64,000 nucleotides of DNA from Vibrio gelatinilyticus (GCF_022836845.1 NZ_JAJNNZ010000005.1:248001-312000), one strand, 5' to 3'. Shown: positions 1 to 8,972, counted from the stretch's first letter. The notes: generated by a model from the letters alone, not told the origin. Made by a program: numbers and translations.

Positions 1-354
1 GCGACTATGGCGATTTGGTACAAGCAGCGTAATAGCGTATCGAAAGAGCAATCTTCAGTGACTGTTGGCTCTGGTGTCACTGCTATCTTAGGTATCACCG
101 AACCGGCTCTATTTGGTGTTCTAACGAAATACACTAAAGCCATGTTCACAGCAAGTATCGCTGCAGGTATTGTCGGCGCTATTTCTGTCACCATCGACAC
201 TCACCTAACAAGTTACATCCTGTCTTCGGTATTTAGCTTACCAGCTTACCTTGCAAGTGGAACACAGAACTTTATTCAGGCTGTTCTAGGTGTTGTTGGT
301 GTGTTCACCCTGTCGTTCATCTTAACAACTATGTTTGTAAAACTAGACGACTAA
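1..354 (+). CDS. PTS EIIC permease, C-terminal end (partial)
   Basis: This is the last 117 or so residues of a sugar phosphotransferase permease whose start lies left of the window. The reading frame is open from base 1. The motif GITEPALFGV is the conserved G-I/V-T-E-P signature of the EIIC domain of the glucose-sucrose-beta-glucoside superfamily. It is followed by two or three hydrophobic membrane segments and a short charged tail (KLDD). The family imports and phosphorylates a sugar across the inner membrane. The substrate (sucrose, trehalose, beta-glucoside or N-acetylmuramate types) cannot be decided from the fragment. A strong terminator follows directly, so the gene ends its transcription unit. 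Confidence 0.85.
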   Translation, partial: ATMAIWYKQRNSVSKEQSSVTVGSGVTAILGITEPALFGVLTKYTKAMFTASIAAGIVGAISVTIDTHLTSYILSSVFSLPAYLASGTQNFIQAVLGVVGVFTLSFILTTMFVKLDD

Positions 355-376
355 CAGACGGCAAAACACTACATAC

Positions 377-406
377 AGGCCTATCAGTTTAGATTGATAG
401 GCCTTT
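377..406 (+). terminator. Intrinsic terminator after PTS gene
   Basis: A perfect 10-bp stem (AGGCCTATCA / TGATAGGCCT) with an 8-nt loop is followed by TTTG, 22 bases after the PTS stop codon. Confidence 0.85.
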
Positions 407-465
407 GTTAATTTTATCCGACGCACACCTATTTTGGTGTGTCACTACACGGGTTAAGAAGAATA

Positions 466-1428
466 ATGAAAACCATTGCCATAATTGGTGAGTGCATGAT
501 TGAGCTAAACGGTAAGCCGTTTGGTGCTATGCAGCAAACCTATGGGGGAGACACTCTCAATGCAGCGGTCTACCTCAGTCGAAGCTGCGAGACAGCAGCA
601 ATAGAGCACCCTATTAAAGTCTGTTACGTGTCAGCTTTGGGCTCAGATCCGTTAAGTAACGGCCTGAAAGCGCATTGGAATGAAGAGGGTGTAAACACCG
701 ATCTTGTTCTGATTGATGACAAACGCACACCTGGGCTTTATCTAATACAACTCGATGAGGTCGGTGAACGTACGTTTTTGTACTGGCGCGATCAATCAGC
801 AGCAAAATACCTGCTAGAGCACCCTGATTTTAAAAAAATAGAAAGCCGCCTTTATTCAGCGCAGATGGTATTTATTAGCGGAATTAGTCTGGCAATTCTC
901 CCTGATGATGATCGCAACAAACTGGTAGCGTTACTTCACAAGCTGCGTGCGAAAGGAGTCGAAATTGCGTTTGATAGTAATTACCGTCCCGCACTGTGGC
1001 CTGACGACCAATTATCAACGGTTAAAAATATCTATTCAGCAACTTATGAAACCACCGACTTAGCTTTAGTTACCTTTGATGATGAGCACCTCATTTGGGG
1101 TGACAGAACACCTCAAGCAACCATTGAACGTTTACATCAATCAGGGGTGAAAAAGGTCGTTGTTAAGCTCGGAGCTCAAGGTTGCTTAACGAGCGAATCC
1201 TCTTCGGTTGATCCCATTTTAGTTTCGACCCAGCCGGTAAAAAACGTCGTTGATACAACCTCTGCAGGCGATTCATTTAATGGCGGATTTCTTTCTGCTT
1301 ATCTCGCAGGAAAAAGTATTAAGCGATCGTGCCATAGAGGCAATGCACTGGCAGGAAAAGTCATTCAACACCCCGGCGCGATCATCCAGAGAGCGCATAC
1401 CAACGAAATCACAAAAACATTCAAATAG
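466..1428 (+). CDS. kdgK: 2-dehydro-3-deoxygluconate kinase
   Basis: PfkB-family sugar kinase of about 320 residues that would phosphorylate 2-keto-3-deoxygluconate (KDG) to KDPG in the cytoplasm. The N-terminus IGECMIELNG followed by YGGDTLNAAVYL is typical of KdgK. The C-terminal TTSAGDSFNGGF is the PfkB signature carrying the catalytic Asp and anion hole. The ATG at 466 is chosen over the upstream GTG at 439 because AAGAAG lies just before it and the homologous protein begins there (MKTIAIIGE). The stop is 7 nt before the eda start, so the two form an operon that converts KDG to pyruvate and glyceraldehyde-3-phosphate. KDG arises from uronates such as pectin, alginate or ulvan products. 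Confidence 0.93.
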   Translation: MKTIAIIGECMIELNGKPFGAMQQTYGGDTLNAAVYLSRSCETAAIEHPIKVCYVSALGSDPLSNGLKAHWNEEGVNTDLVLIDDKRTPGLYLIQLDEVGERTFLYWRDQSAAKYLLEHPDFKKIESRLYSAQMVFISGISLAILPDDDRNKLVALLHKLRAKGVEIAFDSNYRPALWPDDQLSTVKNIYSATYETTDLALVTFDDEHLIWGDRTPQATIERLHQSGVKKVVVKLGAQGCLTSESSSVDPILVSTQPVKNVVDTTSAGDSFNGGFLSAYLAGKSIKRSCHRGNALAGKVIQHPGAIIQRAHTNEITKTFK

Positions 1429-1435
1429 GTTTACG

Positions 1436-2062
1436 ATGCCTCATTTAAAAGAACAACTTAAAACACTTAAAGTCATTCCCGTTATTGCAATCGATAAGGC
1501 AGAGGACATAGTTCCTTTGGGGAAAGTGCTAGTGGAAAACGGCTTACCCGCTGCTGAGATAACCTTTCGCTCGGAAGCGGCGGTTGAAGCTATTCGTCTA
1601 TTGCGCCAATCTCAGCCCGATATGCTTATTGGGGCGGGTACCGTGCTCAATAAAGCTCAAGCGATTGCAGCCAAAGAGGCTGGAGCAACGTTTGTAGTTT
1701 CACCTGGGTTAAACCCAAATACTGTCAGAGCATGCCAAGAGATTGGCATTGAAATTGTCCCAGGCGTCAATAACCCTAGTGCGATAGAAGCCGCGCTCGA
1801 ACTAGGAGTAAAAACATTAAAGTTCTTCCCTGCTGAACCTTCTGGCGGCATCAATATGGCTAAAGCTCTGCTTGCTCCATACGGCGATATCTCATTTATG
1901 CCAACAGGTGGAATCAACCCGGGCAATATCAATGAGTATCTGGCGATCCCTCGTGTTTTGGCATGTGGCGGCACCTGGATGGTAGACAAGAAGCTCATTG
2001 AAGATCATAACTGGGATGAGTTAGCTAGATTGACGCGTGAGGCCGTTGAACTGGTTTCCTAG
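1436..2062 (+). CDS. eda: KHG/KDPG aldolase
   Basis: Class I aldolase of 208 residues that cleaves 2-keto-3-deoxy-6-phosphogluconate to pyruvate and glyceraldehyde-3-phosphate. The Schiff-base lysine is Lys129 in LKFFPAE, and the acid-base Glu41 sits in AEITFRSE. GAGTVLN and PTGGINPGN are further family blocks, the latter a phosphate-binding loop. An open frame extends upstream to 1250, but the family N-terminus (MPHLKEQLKTLKVIPVI) starts at the ATG at 1436, just after kdgK stops. The two genes are probably co-transcribed. The product feeds the Entner-Doudoroff route. Confidence 0.95.
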   Translation: MPHLKEQLKTLKVIPVIAIDKAEDIVPLGKVLVENGLPAAEITFRSEAAVEAIRLLRQSQPDMLIGAGTVLNKAQAIAAKEAGATFVVSPGLNPNTVRACQEIGIEIVPGVNNPSAIEAALELGVKTLKFFPAEPSGGINMAKALLAPYGDISFMPTGGINPGNINEYLAIPRVLACGGTWMVDKKLIEDHNWDELARLTREAVELVS

Positions 2063-2149
2063 GGGGTGGTCTGTCATTATCGACTATTTTTATAGAATGG
2101 TCTCACTGACTTCATGAAGCCTAAGCAAATCGCCAATTTATACCAATCA

Positions 2150-2178
2150 ATTGCCATGCATACCAAATGTATGGCAAT
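2150..2178. repeat. Intergenic hairpin after eda
   Basis: An 8-bp perfect inverted repeat (ATTGCCAT / ATGGCAAT) with a 13-nt loop lies between the convergent eda and rhodanese genes. No strong T-run follows, so termination is possible but weak. Confidence 0.4.
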
Positions 2179-2202
2179 ACTCAGCTGACAGAAGTCAAAC
2201 GT

Positions 2203-2559
2203 CTAATGATTGATATGCTGTACAACCGAAGCTACCGTTCCGGCATTAATGACTTTGTAGCCCTGTTTTTTAAGCCAAACGCAGGCACTGCCCGAACGCA
2301 TTCCTGAGGCACAATACACCACGAGTGTTTTGCTTTTATCCAGCCCCTTTGTGTTACCCGCGACAAGAGAATGGACCGGAATGTTCAAGCTACCCGGTGC
2401 ATTAAAGCCAGAAAATTCAGCTTCACTTCGCACATCAAGCAATTGAATGTCTTTACTATCAAGTGTCGCAAGCTGTGCTTTCACTTTGTTTGCTTTAAAC
2501 CTTTTATATAGGAAAAATAGCGCGAGTAACCCGATAACTAGAATTAATTGTTCATTCAT
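2203..2559 (-). CDS. Membrane-anchored rhodanese-like protein
   Basis: Single-domain rhodanese of 118 residues with one N-terminal membrane segment (LILVIGLLALFFLY), so the domain is probably tethered to the inner membrane. The active-site loop VVYCASGMRSG carries the catalytic Cys and a CxxGxRS-type pattern, and LLDVRSEAEF is the CH2A-like block. The family moves sulfane sulfur between acceptors; the partner here is unknown. The second ATG (2559) is preferred over 2565 because GAGG abuts the first ATG but sits 7 nt before the second. The gene is convergent with eda. Confidence 0.85.
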   Translation of the reverse strand: MNEQLILVIGLLALFFLYKRFKANKVKAQLATLDSKDIQLLDVRSEAEFSGFNAPGSLNIPVHSLVAGNTKGLDKSKTLVVYCASGMRSGSACVWLKKQGYKVINAGTVASVVQHINH

Positions 2560-2672
2560 CTGCATACCTCAAAATAGGACAAACGGTGTTGTTGTTATCA
2601 TTTATACTACATTAGACATTACTAAACAAGATTATCCTTAAGTATTGCACCTGCCATCGCGTAGCGGGAAAA

Positions 2673-3194
2673 TCAACATAGCCACTCATCCACGATTTGA
2701 TAGACAATCTGATTATCAATATGATGGCTGCTCATCAGCGCTACAGAGCGTGCCTGAACAAGGTAAGGCTCTATTGAAATCTGTTCTAGCTTAGCATTAC
2801 CTCTTACCTGCCGGGCCAGAGTGATATGTGGAATATAAGTCCGCGATTCGCTCAGAAACCCACCCTCCACAAGCTTTGAGCTTAACTGTGACTGCAAGGA
2901 AGACAAAACTGGGTTATCAGCGATACCCGCCCACACCAGTCGGCCTGCTTTTAACCGAAAGGAGCCTAAGTGATCGATCAATATTGGCTCACATTTGGCG
3001 GTTAGTTGCTGCAAAATATCACGCAGCGCGACTTGTTGTGCTGACGATGATTCCCCAATGAACGCCAGAGTGATATGGAAATTTTCAGTGCGTGTATCGC
3101 GACCTTTAATGTCATGTTTGTGTAACACCTGCTGATAAATCGCCAGCTTTTTCTTGGACAAATCATCAAATGTGAGTGCGAAAAAAAGTCTCAT
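2673..3194 (-). CDS. thpR: RNA 2',3'-cyclic phosphodiesterase (LigT family)
   Basis: 2H phosphoesterase of 173 residues with both HxTx motifs: HITLAFIG in the N-terminal half and HITLARQ in the C-terminal half. The N-terminus MRLFFALTFDD is typical of ThpR/LigT. The family opens 2',3'-cyclic phosphate ends of RNA and has reversible 2'-5' RNA ligase activity in vitro; its physiological role is unclear. The gene stands alone, with no obvious operon partner. Confidence 0.9.
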   Translation of the reverse strand: MRLFFALTFDDLSKKKLAIYQQVLHKHDIKGRDTRTENFHITLAFIGESSSAQQVALRDILQQLTAKCEPILIDHLGSFRLKAGRLVWAGIADNPVLSSLQSQLSSKLVEGGFLSESRTYIPHITLARQVRGNAKLEQISIEPYLVQARSVALMSSHHIDNQIVYQIVDEWLC

Positions 3195-3455
3195 GCTTTA
3201 CGACCTACCATTCTTATATTAGGAATACGAGATTGCGAAGTATTTTAGTTCATCCGCGATTGAAATGTTACACAACAGGGCAGGTTTGAGTAACATACGC
3301 TTTTGCTATGGCATGACTCACGGTAGTTATGTTGCCGTATTACCACAGCGTATCGTTGGCCAAATTACTTTAATGACAGTAAGTTTGCCAAGCAGTAGTC
3401 AAAGAAAGGGTCGGTGAATTAGCAAGATGAAAACGGATATATAAATGAGGATAAA
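3195..3455. other. Intergenic region with possible gene relic
   Basis: This stretch holds the thpR promoter side and no complete gene. A plus-strand frame open from about 3244 to the stop at 3415-3417 encodes a peptide ending in a segment (GSYVAVLPQRIVGQI) that resembles the C-terminal effector domain of LysR regulators. No HTH part is present. I treat it as a possible relic only. Confidence 0.25.
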
Positions 3456-3488
3456 AAAGCCTCTTTTCTTTTGCAAGAAAGAGGCTTT
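3453..3488 (-). terminator. Terminator of the tetronate operon
   Basis: An 11-bp stem (AAAGCCTCTTT / AAAGAGGCTTT) is followed on the minus strand by TTTTTT. It lies 8 bases beyond the stop codon of the GntP-type permease gene. Confidence 0.88.
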
Positions 3489-3495
3489 AAGTTTT

Positions 3496-4950
3496 TTAGT
3501 TAGCTACAACGGTCTTTTGAACACTGCTGTCTTTTGATTTCACCCAAACGATAACTGCTGCAAGAACGGCAAGAGGAACCAATGGGTCAATCATAGTGCC
3601 ACCTTTACCGAATACCAGGTTAAGTATCATGATGATACTTGCGCCAATTGCCCAGGCAATCGTTGAAGATACAGACCAAATTTTCAATTGGTCAGTAAGC
3701 TCTGTAATGCCCAACGTACGGTTGATGATATGGAAGTATGAATCATTAAGGTGCGAGAAGCCTACTGGGCCCACTGCACACGCTAATGCGACAAATACCG
3801 GGTCCAAACCTAATGTTTCAACAAGAGGTAGAGTCATTGTTGCTGCAACCATCATTGACGCTGTAGCAGAGCCTTGAATCACACGAAGCATAGAAGCAAT
3901 TGCTAGAGGAACTAGCAGTGGTGGAATACCACTACTTGCAATCGCGTCAGCGACTTGTGGACCAGCACCAGAAGCTTTAAGCACAGCGCCCATTGCACCA
4001 CCACAGCCAGTAACCACAAGGATTAGACCTGTTGTCGACAGCGCGTCATCCATAGAGCCAACCATATCTTTACGTTCGATTTTTAGAGTTAGCCCGTAAA
4101 GTGCCATTAGCACGCCAATACCCACAGCAACCACAGGATTACCAAGCAGAGATAGCACAGTATGCATTGCACTGTCGCCTTTACCAACCAGAGTATTAAT
4201 CAGGATAAGTGCGATAGGGATAAGAATTGGGCCGAAAGATAAGAAGTTACTTGGCAATTCTTTTTCGTTCGCAGCTTCAACTTTTTCTAGGTTCGCCCAG
4301 TCTGCTTGGTTAGTGATCCACGTTTCACCATTTGGCACACGGTAGTATTCGTTACCAATACGGCGGATATAAATCATAGACAACAGCATCATAGGAATCG
4401 ATACCATCAGACCCCAAAGCATATACTCGCCCAGATCCACGCCTAGGATCCCCGCCACAGCGACAGGTCCTGGTGTTGGCGGCACTAGAGCGTGAGTGAT
4501 TAGCAGGCCAAGCGCCAATGTAACGCCAAGGCCAACGGCTGATTTACCCGTATCACGAGAAATCGCACGTACTAAGGAATGTAGAATGACATACGCAGAG
4601 TCACAGAAGACCGGAATGGCCACGATCACCCCTGTGAAACCCAAAGCTAGATCTTCACGACCTTTGCCACAGATTTTCACAAACGTTTTCGCCATGCGCA
4701 CAGCAGCACCTGAGCGCTCGAAACATGCGCCCATGATCACACCAAACGCTATAATAAGGCCGATACTGCCCAGTACGCCTCCAAAACCCGCTTTAATCGC
4801 ATCGATTAGTTCTGTTGGAGCCATTCCGGCGAACAGGCCCATAATGATGCTTGAAATAACCATTGCGAGTGCGACTGGAATTCTTGTTTTCACAATCATT
4901 CCCATCATGGCAATAATACCAATCACAATGCCTATCAATGCTCCATCCAT
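3496..4950 (-). CDS. GntP-family permease, probable tetronate importer
   Basis: Polytopic inner-membrane transporter of 484 residues, about the normal size for the GntP family of gluconate/H+ symporters (hydrophobic throughout, ending in a short polar tail). The blocks SGIPPLLVPLAIASMLRV and HLNDSYFHIINRT are typical of the family. It is the last gene of the five-gene minus-strand operon with otnI, otnC, otnK and ltnD. That context suggests import of a four-carbon sugar acid such as L-threonate or D-erythronate rather than gluconate. An AAGGAAA ribosome site precedes the ATG. Family is certain; substrate is inferred. Confidence 0.88.
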   Translation of the reverse strand: MDGALIGIVIGIIAMMGMIVKTRIPVALAMVISSIIMGLFAGMAPTELIDAIKAGFGGVLGSIGLIIAFGVIMGACFERSGAAVRMAKTFVKICGKGREDLALGFTGVIVAIPVFCDSAYVILHSLVRAISRDTGKSAVGLGVTLALGLLITHALVPPTPGPVAVAGILGVDLGEYMLWGLMVSIPMMLLSMIYIRRIGNEYYRVPNGETWITNQADWANLEKVEAANEKELPSNFLSFGPILIPIALILINTLVGKGDSAMHTVLSLLGNPVVAVGIGVLMALYGLTLKIERKDMVGSMDDALSTTGLILVVTGCGGAMGAVLKASGAGPQVADAIASSGIPPLLVPLAIASMLRVIQGSATASMMVAATMTLPLVETLGLDPVFVALACAVGPVGFSHLNDSYFHIINRTLGITELTDQLKIWSVSSTIAWAIGASIIMILNLVFGKGGTMIDPLVPLAVLAAVIVWVKSKDSSVQKTVVAN

Positions 4951-5100
4951 TTTGATTTCCTTTTATTTTTCTATGTAGGGTTGCAATGGGTTATATAGGG
5001 GGGAAACCCATTGCACTTTATGCTAGTAACTTATCCAGCAAGCTTTTGTTATACGGTAGACCTAAGCCCAGCTCTCACGCTTTTGGCTATCGATTAAGGT

Positions 5101-5877
5101 TCATAGGTAAGGCGTAACCCAACTTAATCCCTCTTCTGTTGTATTTCTTGGGTTATACTCACAGCCGATCCAACCTTGGTAACCAGAGCTATCCAATACG
5201 TTGAACAAGTGGGGGTAATTCAGCTCTCCTTCTGACGGTTCGTGTCTTTCAGGTACCGAAGCAATCTGAATGTGTCCGGTAAATGGCGCGACATCCCGAA
5301 TTAACGTGCTTAAGTCTCCGTCCATGATCTGGGCATGATATAGATCAAGCTGAAGTTTCACGTTTGGACGATCGACCTTTTTAATCAGCTCAACCGCTTC
5401 ACGTTGGTGAGAGATAAAATAATTTGGTATATCTCGACTGTTCAGAGGCTCAATCATCAATTCAATACCCTGCTCAGAAAATTTGTCCGCGGCATAGCGA
5501 ATATTTGAGACAAATGTTTCAACGTGCTGGTCACGATCAAAGCGATCATCAATTAAACCCGACATCGCATGAACCTTTTTGCAATTCAACATGTTTGCGT
5601 ATACCAACGCTGTTTCAACACTGGCTCTGAACTCGTCTTCTCGGCCCGGGATAGCGGCGAAGCCACGCTCTCCTGCGTCCCAATCACCCGGTGGCATGTT
5701 GAACAGTGCTTGCTCGAATTCGAACTGCTTCAGTTTGTCTGCCAATTCCTGAGGTTCGAATGAGTAAGGAAAGAGAAACTCGACTGCTTTAAAGCCAGCC
5801 TGATGGGCTTTTTCAAAGCGCTCCAAAAACGGCACCTCGGTAAACAACATGGTGAGATTTGCTGCGAATTTCGCCAT
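5101..5877 (-). CDS. otnI: 2-oxo-tetronate isomerase
   Basis: TIM-barrel sugar isomerase of 258 residues in the hydroxypyruvate isomerase-like family. MIEPLNSRDIPNYF and VKLQLDLYHAQIMDGD are the metal-binding blocks (Glu and Asp/His). In known tetronate clusters OtnI interconverts 2-oxo- and 3-oxo-tetronate isomers so that OtnK can phosphorylate them. Its ATG overlaps the otnC stop by one base (TAATG), which indicates translational coupling. The classic alternative name is Hyi-like, but the neighbours favour OtnI. Confidence 0.88.
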   Translation of the reverse strand: MAKFAANLTMLFTEVPFLERFEKAHQAGFKAVEFLFPYSFEPQELADKLKQFEFEQALFNMPPGDWDAGERGFAAIPGREDEFRASVETALVYANMLNCKKVHAMSGLIDDRFDRDQHVETFVSNIRYAADKFSEQGIELMIEPLNSRDIPNYFISHQREAVELIKKVDRPNVKLQLDLYHAQIMDGDLSTLIRDVAPFTGHIQIASVPERHEPSEGELNYPHLFNVLDSSGYQGWIGCEYNPRNTTEEGLSWVTPYL

Positions 5878-6524
5878 TACTTTCCTCTCCCTTTCAAATC
5901 AATGATTTCTTCATCGGTCAGATAACGGATTTCTCTATCTTTTAACAAAAACTCAAGTTTTGCTGTCTCTTCTAGCTCTTCAGCATTGTCCACAGCATCA
6001 AGAAGATCAGTCCCCGTCACCACTGGACCATGGTTGGCTAACAAGAATGCTCTATAGTCACCCGCACGCTTAGCCAACTCATTCGCGATTTGCGGATCAC
6101 CTGGACGCAAATATGGAATCACGGGCAGTTCACCAATACGCATCACAAAGTACGGCGTAAATGCTTTTATCGCATTGCGATTATCAATACCTTCAAGACA
6201 AGAAAGCGCTGTTAGGTATGTGGAATGCAAATGCACGATCGCATTGCACTGCGGGTTATTGCGATAAATAGCCAGGTGAAACGCCACTTCCTTGGACGGT
6301 TTCTTTCCCGAAATATGATGACCATCGATATCCACGACTGACAGTTCTTCAGCGACCAACCGGCCAAACGAAGACCCCGTCGGTGTGGCTAAAAAGTGTC
6401 CATCAGGCAATTTTAGAGACAGGTTACCGGCGCCACCAGTGGCATAGCCTCTATCAAACATGGACCGAGCGAGCGTGACCATCTGTTCTCTTAGTTCCCG
6501 CTCTTTTAGCAAAACGTTATTCAT
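5877..6524 (-). CDS. otnC: 3-oxo-tetronate 4-phosphate decarboxylase
   Basis: Class II aldolase/adducin-fold enzyme of 215 residues. It carries a zinc-ligand His pair in HLHSTYLTAL and the third His region around LANHGPVVTG. GGAGNLSLKLPDG and TPTGSSFGRL are the substrate-phosphate loops of the family. In the tetronate pathway it decarboxylates 3-oxo-tetronate 4-phosphate to dihydroxyacetone phosphate. It sits between otnK (11-nt gap) and otnI (1-nt overlap), and that order supports OtnC over L-fuculose-phosphate aldolase. Confidence 0.9.
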   Translation of the reverse strand: MNNVLLKERELREQMVTLARSMFDRGYATGGAGNLSLKLPDGHFLATPTGSSFGRLVAEELSVVDIDGHHISGKKPSKEVAFHLAIYRNNPQCNAIVHLHSTYLTALSCLEGIDNRNAIKAFTPYFVMRIGELPVIPYLRPGDPQIANELAKRAGDYRAFLLANHGPVVTGTDLLDAVDNAEELEETAKLEFLLKDREIRYLTDEEIIDLKGRGK

Positions 6525-6535
6525 CTATACTTCAC

Positions 6536-7792
6536 CTATGAAAAAAATGTCTGTGCTCGGGCAAAAAAGTTCTCATCGCCGAAATTACCGGATTTGAGAG
6601 CCAAAGAAAGATCACCGTCTAACGACTTCACCCAAGGTACACCCGGTGAAATTTGAGGGCCTATATGAAAACCTTGAACATCGAGACTTTGGGTTACGAC
6701 ACCCGATGTTTCGCCACCAGCAACGATGAAATTCTTGACACCTGCTTGATTCAGCATGACGGTTAACTTACTAAAGAGTTGCTCGACTGCTTGGCTAGAA
6801 GCCTGTGCACCGTACTCAGTCTGAATAACTTTTAGAGATGCGGCATCGGCTGTGGCATATACTATTGGTGCAAATTCGCCTCGTAAGTTTGTCATAACCC
6901 AATCAAAGACTTCATTGGCGTACTGCTCACTAGCAAGGCATGCTTTGACATCAATAGAAAAGTGAGGAGCCTTGGACTTATATGTCGCGACTTGTTGATT
7001 GGTCATGACCGAACATGAACCGGAAAAGACGACTGTCGGCGCTTTTTCTGGGTTACCGGCCTGTTTTGCGCCGCTCTGATCTGTTAAATGCTCTGTCCAG
7101 TTCTTGGCGATACCAGCGGCCAAACCAGACCCACCGGTCACAAGTTTGAGAGACTTTGCTGCTTGACCTAAGGCAACAAGGTGTTCAGTTTTAAAAGCAT
7201 CGACAACAACATATTTGTTACCTTGAGCTTTTAGTTCAGCAAAACGCTGGATGATGGCCGACGGGCCTTGCTCAACTGTTTGAAAGTTAACCAGACCCGA
7301 TGTGCCTTCTGACTGTGCATTCATCATACGAACGACGCTTGAATCAGTCATTGGTGTTACTGGATGATTACGCATACCCGAATCACTCAAAAGTTCTTCG
7401 AATACAAATAGATGCCCGTTGTAAACAGTTCGACCATTAACCGGAAGTGCAGGACAAACCATAGTGAAAGACTCACCTAATTCAGCCAAAAGAGCGTCAG
7501 TGACCGGGCCAATATTGCCATGTTTTGTACTATCAAACGTCGAGCAATACTTAAAGTAGAATTGCTGGCAACCTTGTTTTTGAAGCCATTTCAACGCGGC
7601 AACGGAATCATTAATAGCTTCGTCTACCGGGCAAGAACGAGATTTGAGACTAATGACAACCGCATCAGCATCCAGATCGACGTCATGTGTTGGCGTCCCA
7701 GTTAACTGAATCGTTCGCATTCCATTTTCGACCAAAAAACCAGCGATATCTGTTGCGCCAGTGAAGTCATCGGCAATCACACCTAATAACAT
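6536..7792 (-). CDS. otnK: 3-oxo-tetronate kinase
   Basis: Four-carbon acid sugar kinase (DUF1537 two-domain family) of 418 residues. The N-terminal VIADDFTGATDIAGF is the sugar-acid-binding motif. The C-terminal domain contains GSCSVMTNQQV and IVAGGETSGVV, the glycine-rich nucleotide-binding elements. It phosphorylates the 3-oxo-tetronate made by LtnD, giving the OtnC substrate. It starts 2 nt after the ltnD stop, so the genes are tightly coupled. Length is normal for the family. Confidence 0.93.
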   Translation of the reverse strand: MLLGVIADDFTGATDIAGFLVENGMRTIQLTGTPTHDVDLDADAVVISLKSRSCPVDEAINDSVAALKWLQKQGCQQFYFKYCSTFDSTKHGNIGPVTDALLAELGESFTMVCPALPVNGRTVYNGHLFVFEELLSDSGMRNHPVTPMTDSSVVRMMNAQSEGTSGLVNFQTVEQGPSAIIQRFAELKAQGNKYVVVDAFKTEHLVALGQAAKSLKLVTGGSGLAAGIAKNWTEHLTDQSGAKQAGNPEKAPTVVFSGSCSVMTNQQVATYKSKAPHFSIDVKACLASEQYANEVFDWVMTNLRGEFAPIVYATADAASLKVIQTEYGAQASSQAVEQLFSKLTVMLNQAGVKNFIVAGGETSGVVTQSLDVQGFHIGPQISPGVPWVKSLDGDLSLALKSGNFGDENFFARAQTFFS

Positions 7793-7794
7793 AA

Positions 7795-8694
7795 TTACTT
7801 CTCCACTCCTGGCAGTTCAATACCATCAAAGATCTTAATGACAGCGCTGTCATCTTCTTGTCCAAAACCTGCGTTGCTTGCGCTAACAAACATGTTTAGA
7901 GCTGCACTAGAGAGTGGTGTCGGGAATTTTAGATCTTGCGCCGTATCAGAGACTAGGTTGAGATCTTTTACAAAGATATCCACCATCGAGTTTGGCGTGT
8001 AGTCACCATCAACGACATGCTTCATTCGATTCTCAAACATCCAAGAATTGCCCGCTGCATTGGTAACAACATCGTACATTAGATCTAGAGGAATGCCGGC
8101 TCGAGCTGCTAATGCCATCGCTTCTGCGCCAGCCGCAATATGCACGCCTGCTAACAACTGATGGATAACTTTCACGGTCGCACCAAGGCCGATCGCTTCA
8201 CCAATGTTGTAAACTTTAGCGGCAGTCGCATCCAAAACAGGTTGCAAGGCTTCAAAGGTGCTCGTAGCACCAGAGGCCATGACGGTCATTTCACCAGACT
8301 CTGCTTTTGCTGAACCACCAGATACTGGCGCATCAAGCATTACCAAACGATGCTCTGCCAGTTTATTTTCGATTTGCTTAGCATCTTCAGCCGAAATAGT
8401 GGCAGATACCATCACTGGTGTATTTGGCTTTAAAGCTGCTGCAAGACCTGTCTCAAACAACACCGTATTAACTTGACGCGCATTAACAACGAGTACCAGC
8501 ACAGCGTCTAACTCTTTAGCGTACTCAACGGCATTAGTCGAAACAGCTTTCGCACCATAGGAACCTAGCTCCTCTAACGCCTCAGGGTTTAAGTCAAAAC
8601 CATAAACATCAAGCCCAGCACGTACACAAGACTTCGCGGCTCCCATCCCCATGGAACCCAAACCGATAACACCGACAGATTGAACTTCACTCAT
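7795..8694 (-). CDS. ltnD: L-threonate dehydrogenase
   Basis: Beta-hydroxyacid dehydrogenase of 299 residues. The Rossmann NAD-binding motif VIGLGSMGMGAAKS is at the N-terminus, DAPVSGGSAKAESG is the substrate-binding loop, and the catalytic Lys lies in KVIHQLLAG. It would oxidise L-threonate to 2-oxo-tetronate, the first step of the pathway encoded by the rest of the operon. It is the first gene of the minus-strand operon and faces the DeoR-type regulator across a 278-bp control region. Gene order strongly favours LtnD over tartronate semialdehyde reductase (GarR). Confidence 0.9.
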   Translation of the reverse strand: MSEVQSVGVIGLGSMGMGAAKSCVRAGLDVYGFDLNPEALEELGSYGAKAVSTNAVEYAKELDAVLVLVVNARQVNTVLFETGLAAALKPNTPVMVSATISAEDAKQIENKLAEHRLVMLDAPVSGGSAKAESGEMTVMASGATSTFEALQPVLDATAAKVYNIGEAIGLGATVKVIHQLLAGVHIAAGAEAMALAARAGIPLDLMYDVVTNAAGNSWMFENRMKHVVDGDYTPNSMVDIFVKDLNLVSDTAQDLKFPTPLSSAALNMFVSASNAGFGQEDDSAVIKIFDGIELPGVEK

Positions 8695-8730
8695 AACGAC
8701 AATGCCTTCTTGGAAAGTTAAAATTTAAAT

Positions 8731-8815
8731 GTTAATTATTGTTTATCTGTTGTGATTATATGTGAGGCAATTGCGTAATACTCCGTCCTAAATCACACTT
8801 TTCACAATAATTAAC
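8731..8815. promoter_or_regulatory. Probable DeoR-type operator pair between ltnD and regulator
   Basis: A perfect 11-bp inverted repeat, GTTAATTATTG at 8731-8741 and CAATAATTAAC at 8805-8815, is spaced 63 bp apart in the divergent control region. AT-rich separated half-sites suit a DeoR-family repressor that binds as an oligomer and loops DNA. The binding role is inferred. Confidence 0.55.
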
Positions 8816-8900
8816 ACTTCAGTGCCATTATGCACTAATGTGGTGCAAATAACAGCAATTAATTTAGCTAGTCACTGTAGAATCGTCATTTTGACAACAT

Positions 8901-8920
8901 ATATTCACATATATTCACAT
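8901..8920. repeat. Tandem 10-bp direct repeat upstream of the DeoR gene
   Basis: ATATTCACAT occurs twice in direct tandem, just downstream of a TTGACA hexamer (8891-8896). It lies 53 bp before the DeoR-type ATG and could be part of its promoter or operator. Confidence 0.5.
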
Positions 8921-8972
8921 GGCCAATAAATGCTGATAAGATACTGAAAAGATATAAGATAGAAGAGACATT

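Noticed and set aside
8747..8777. CRP-like site in the otn control region (TGTGA near 8751)
   Set aside because: The right half-site does not match TCACA.
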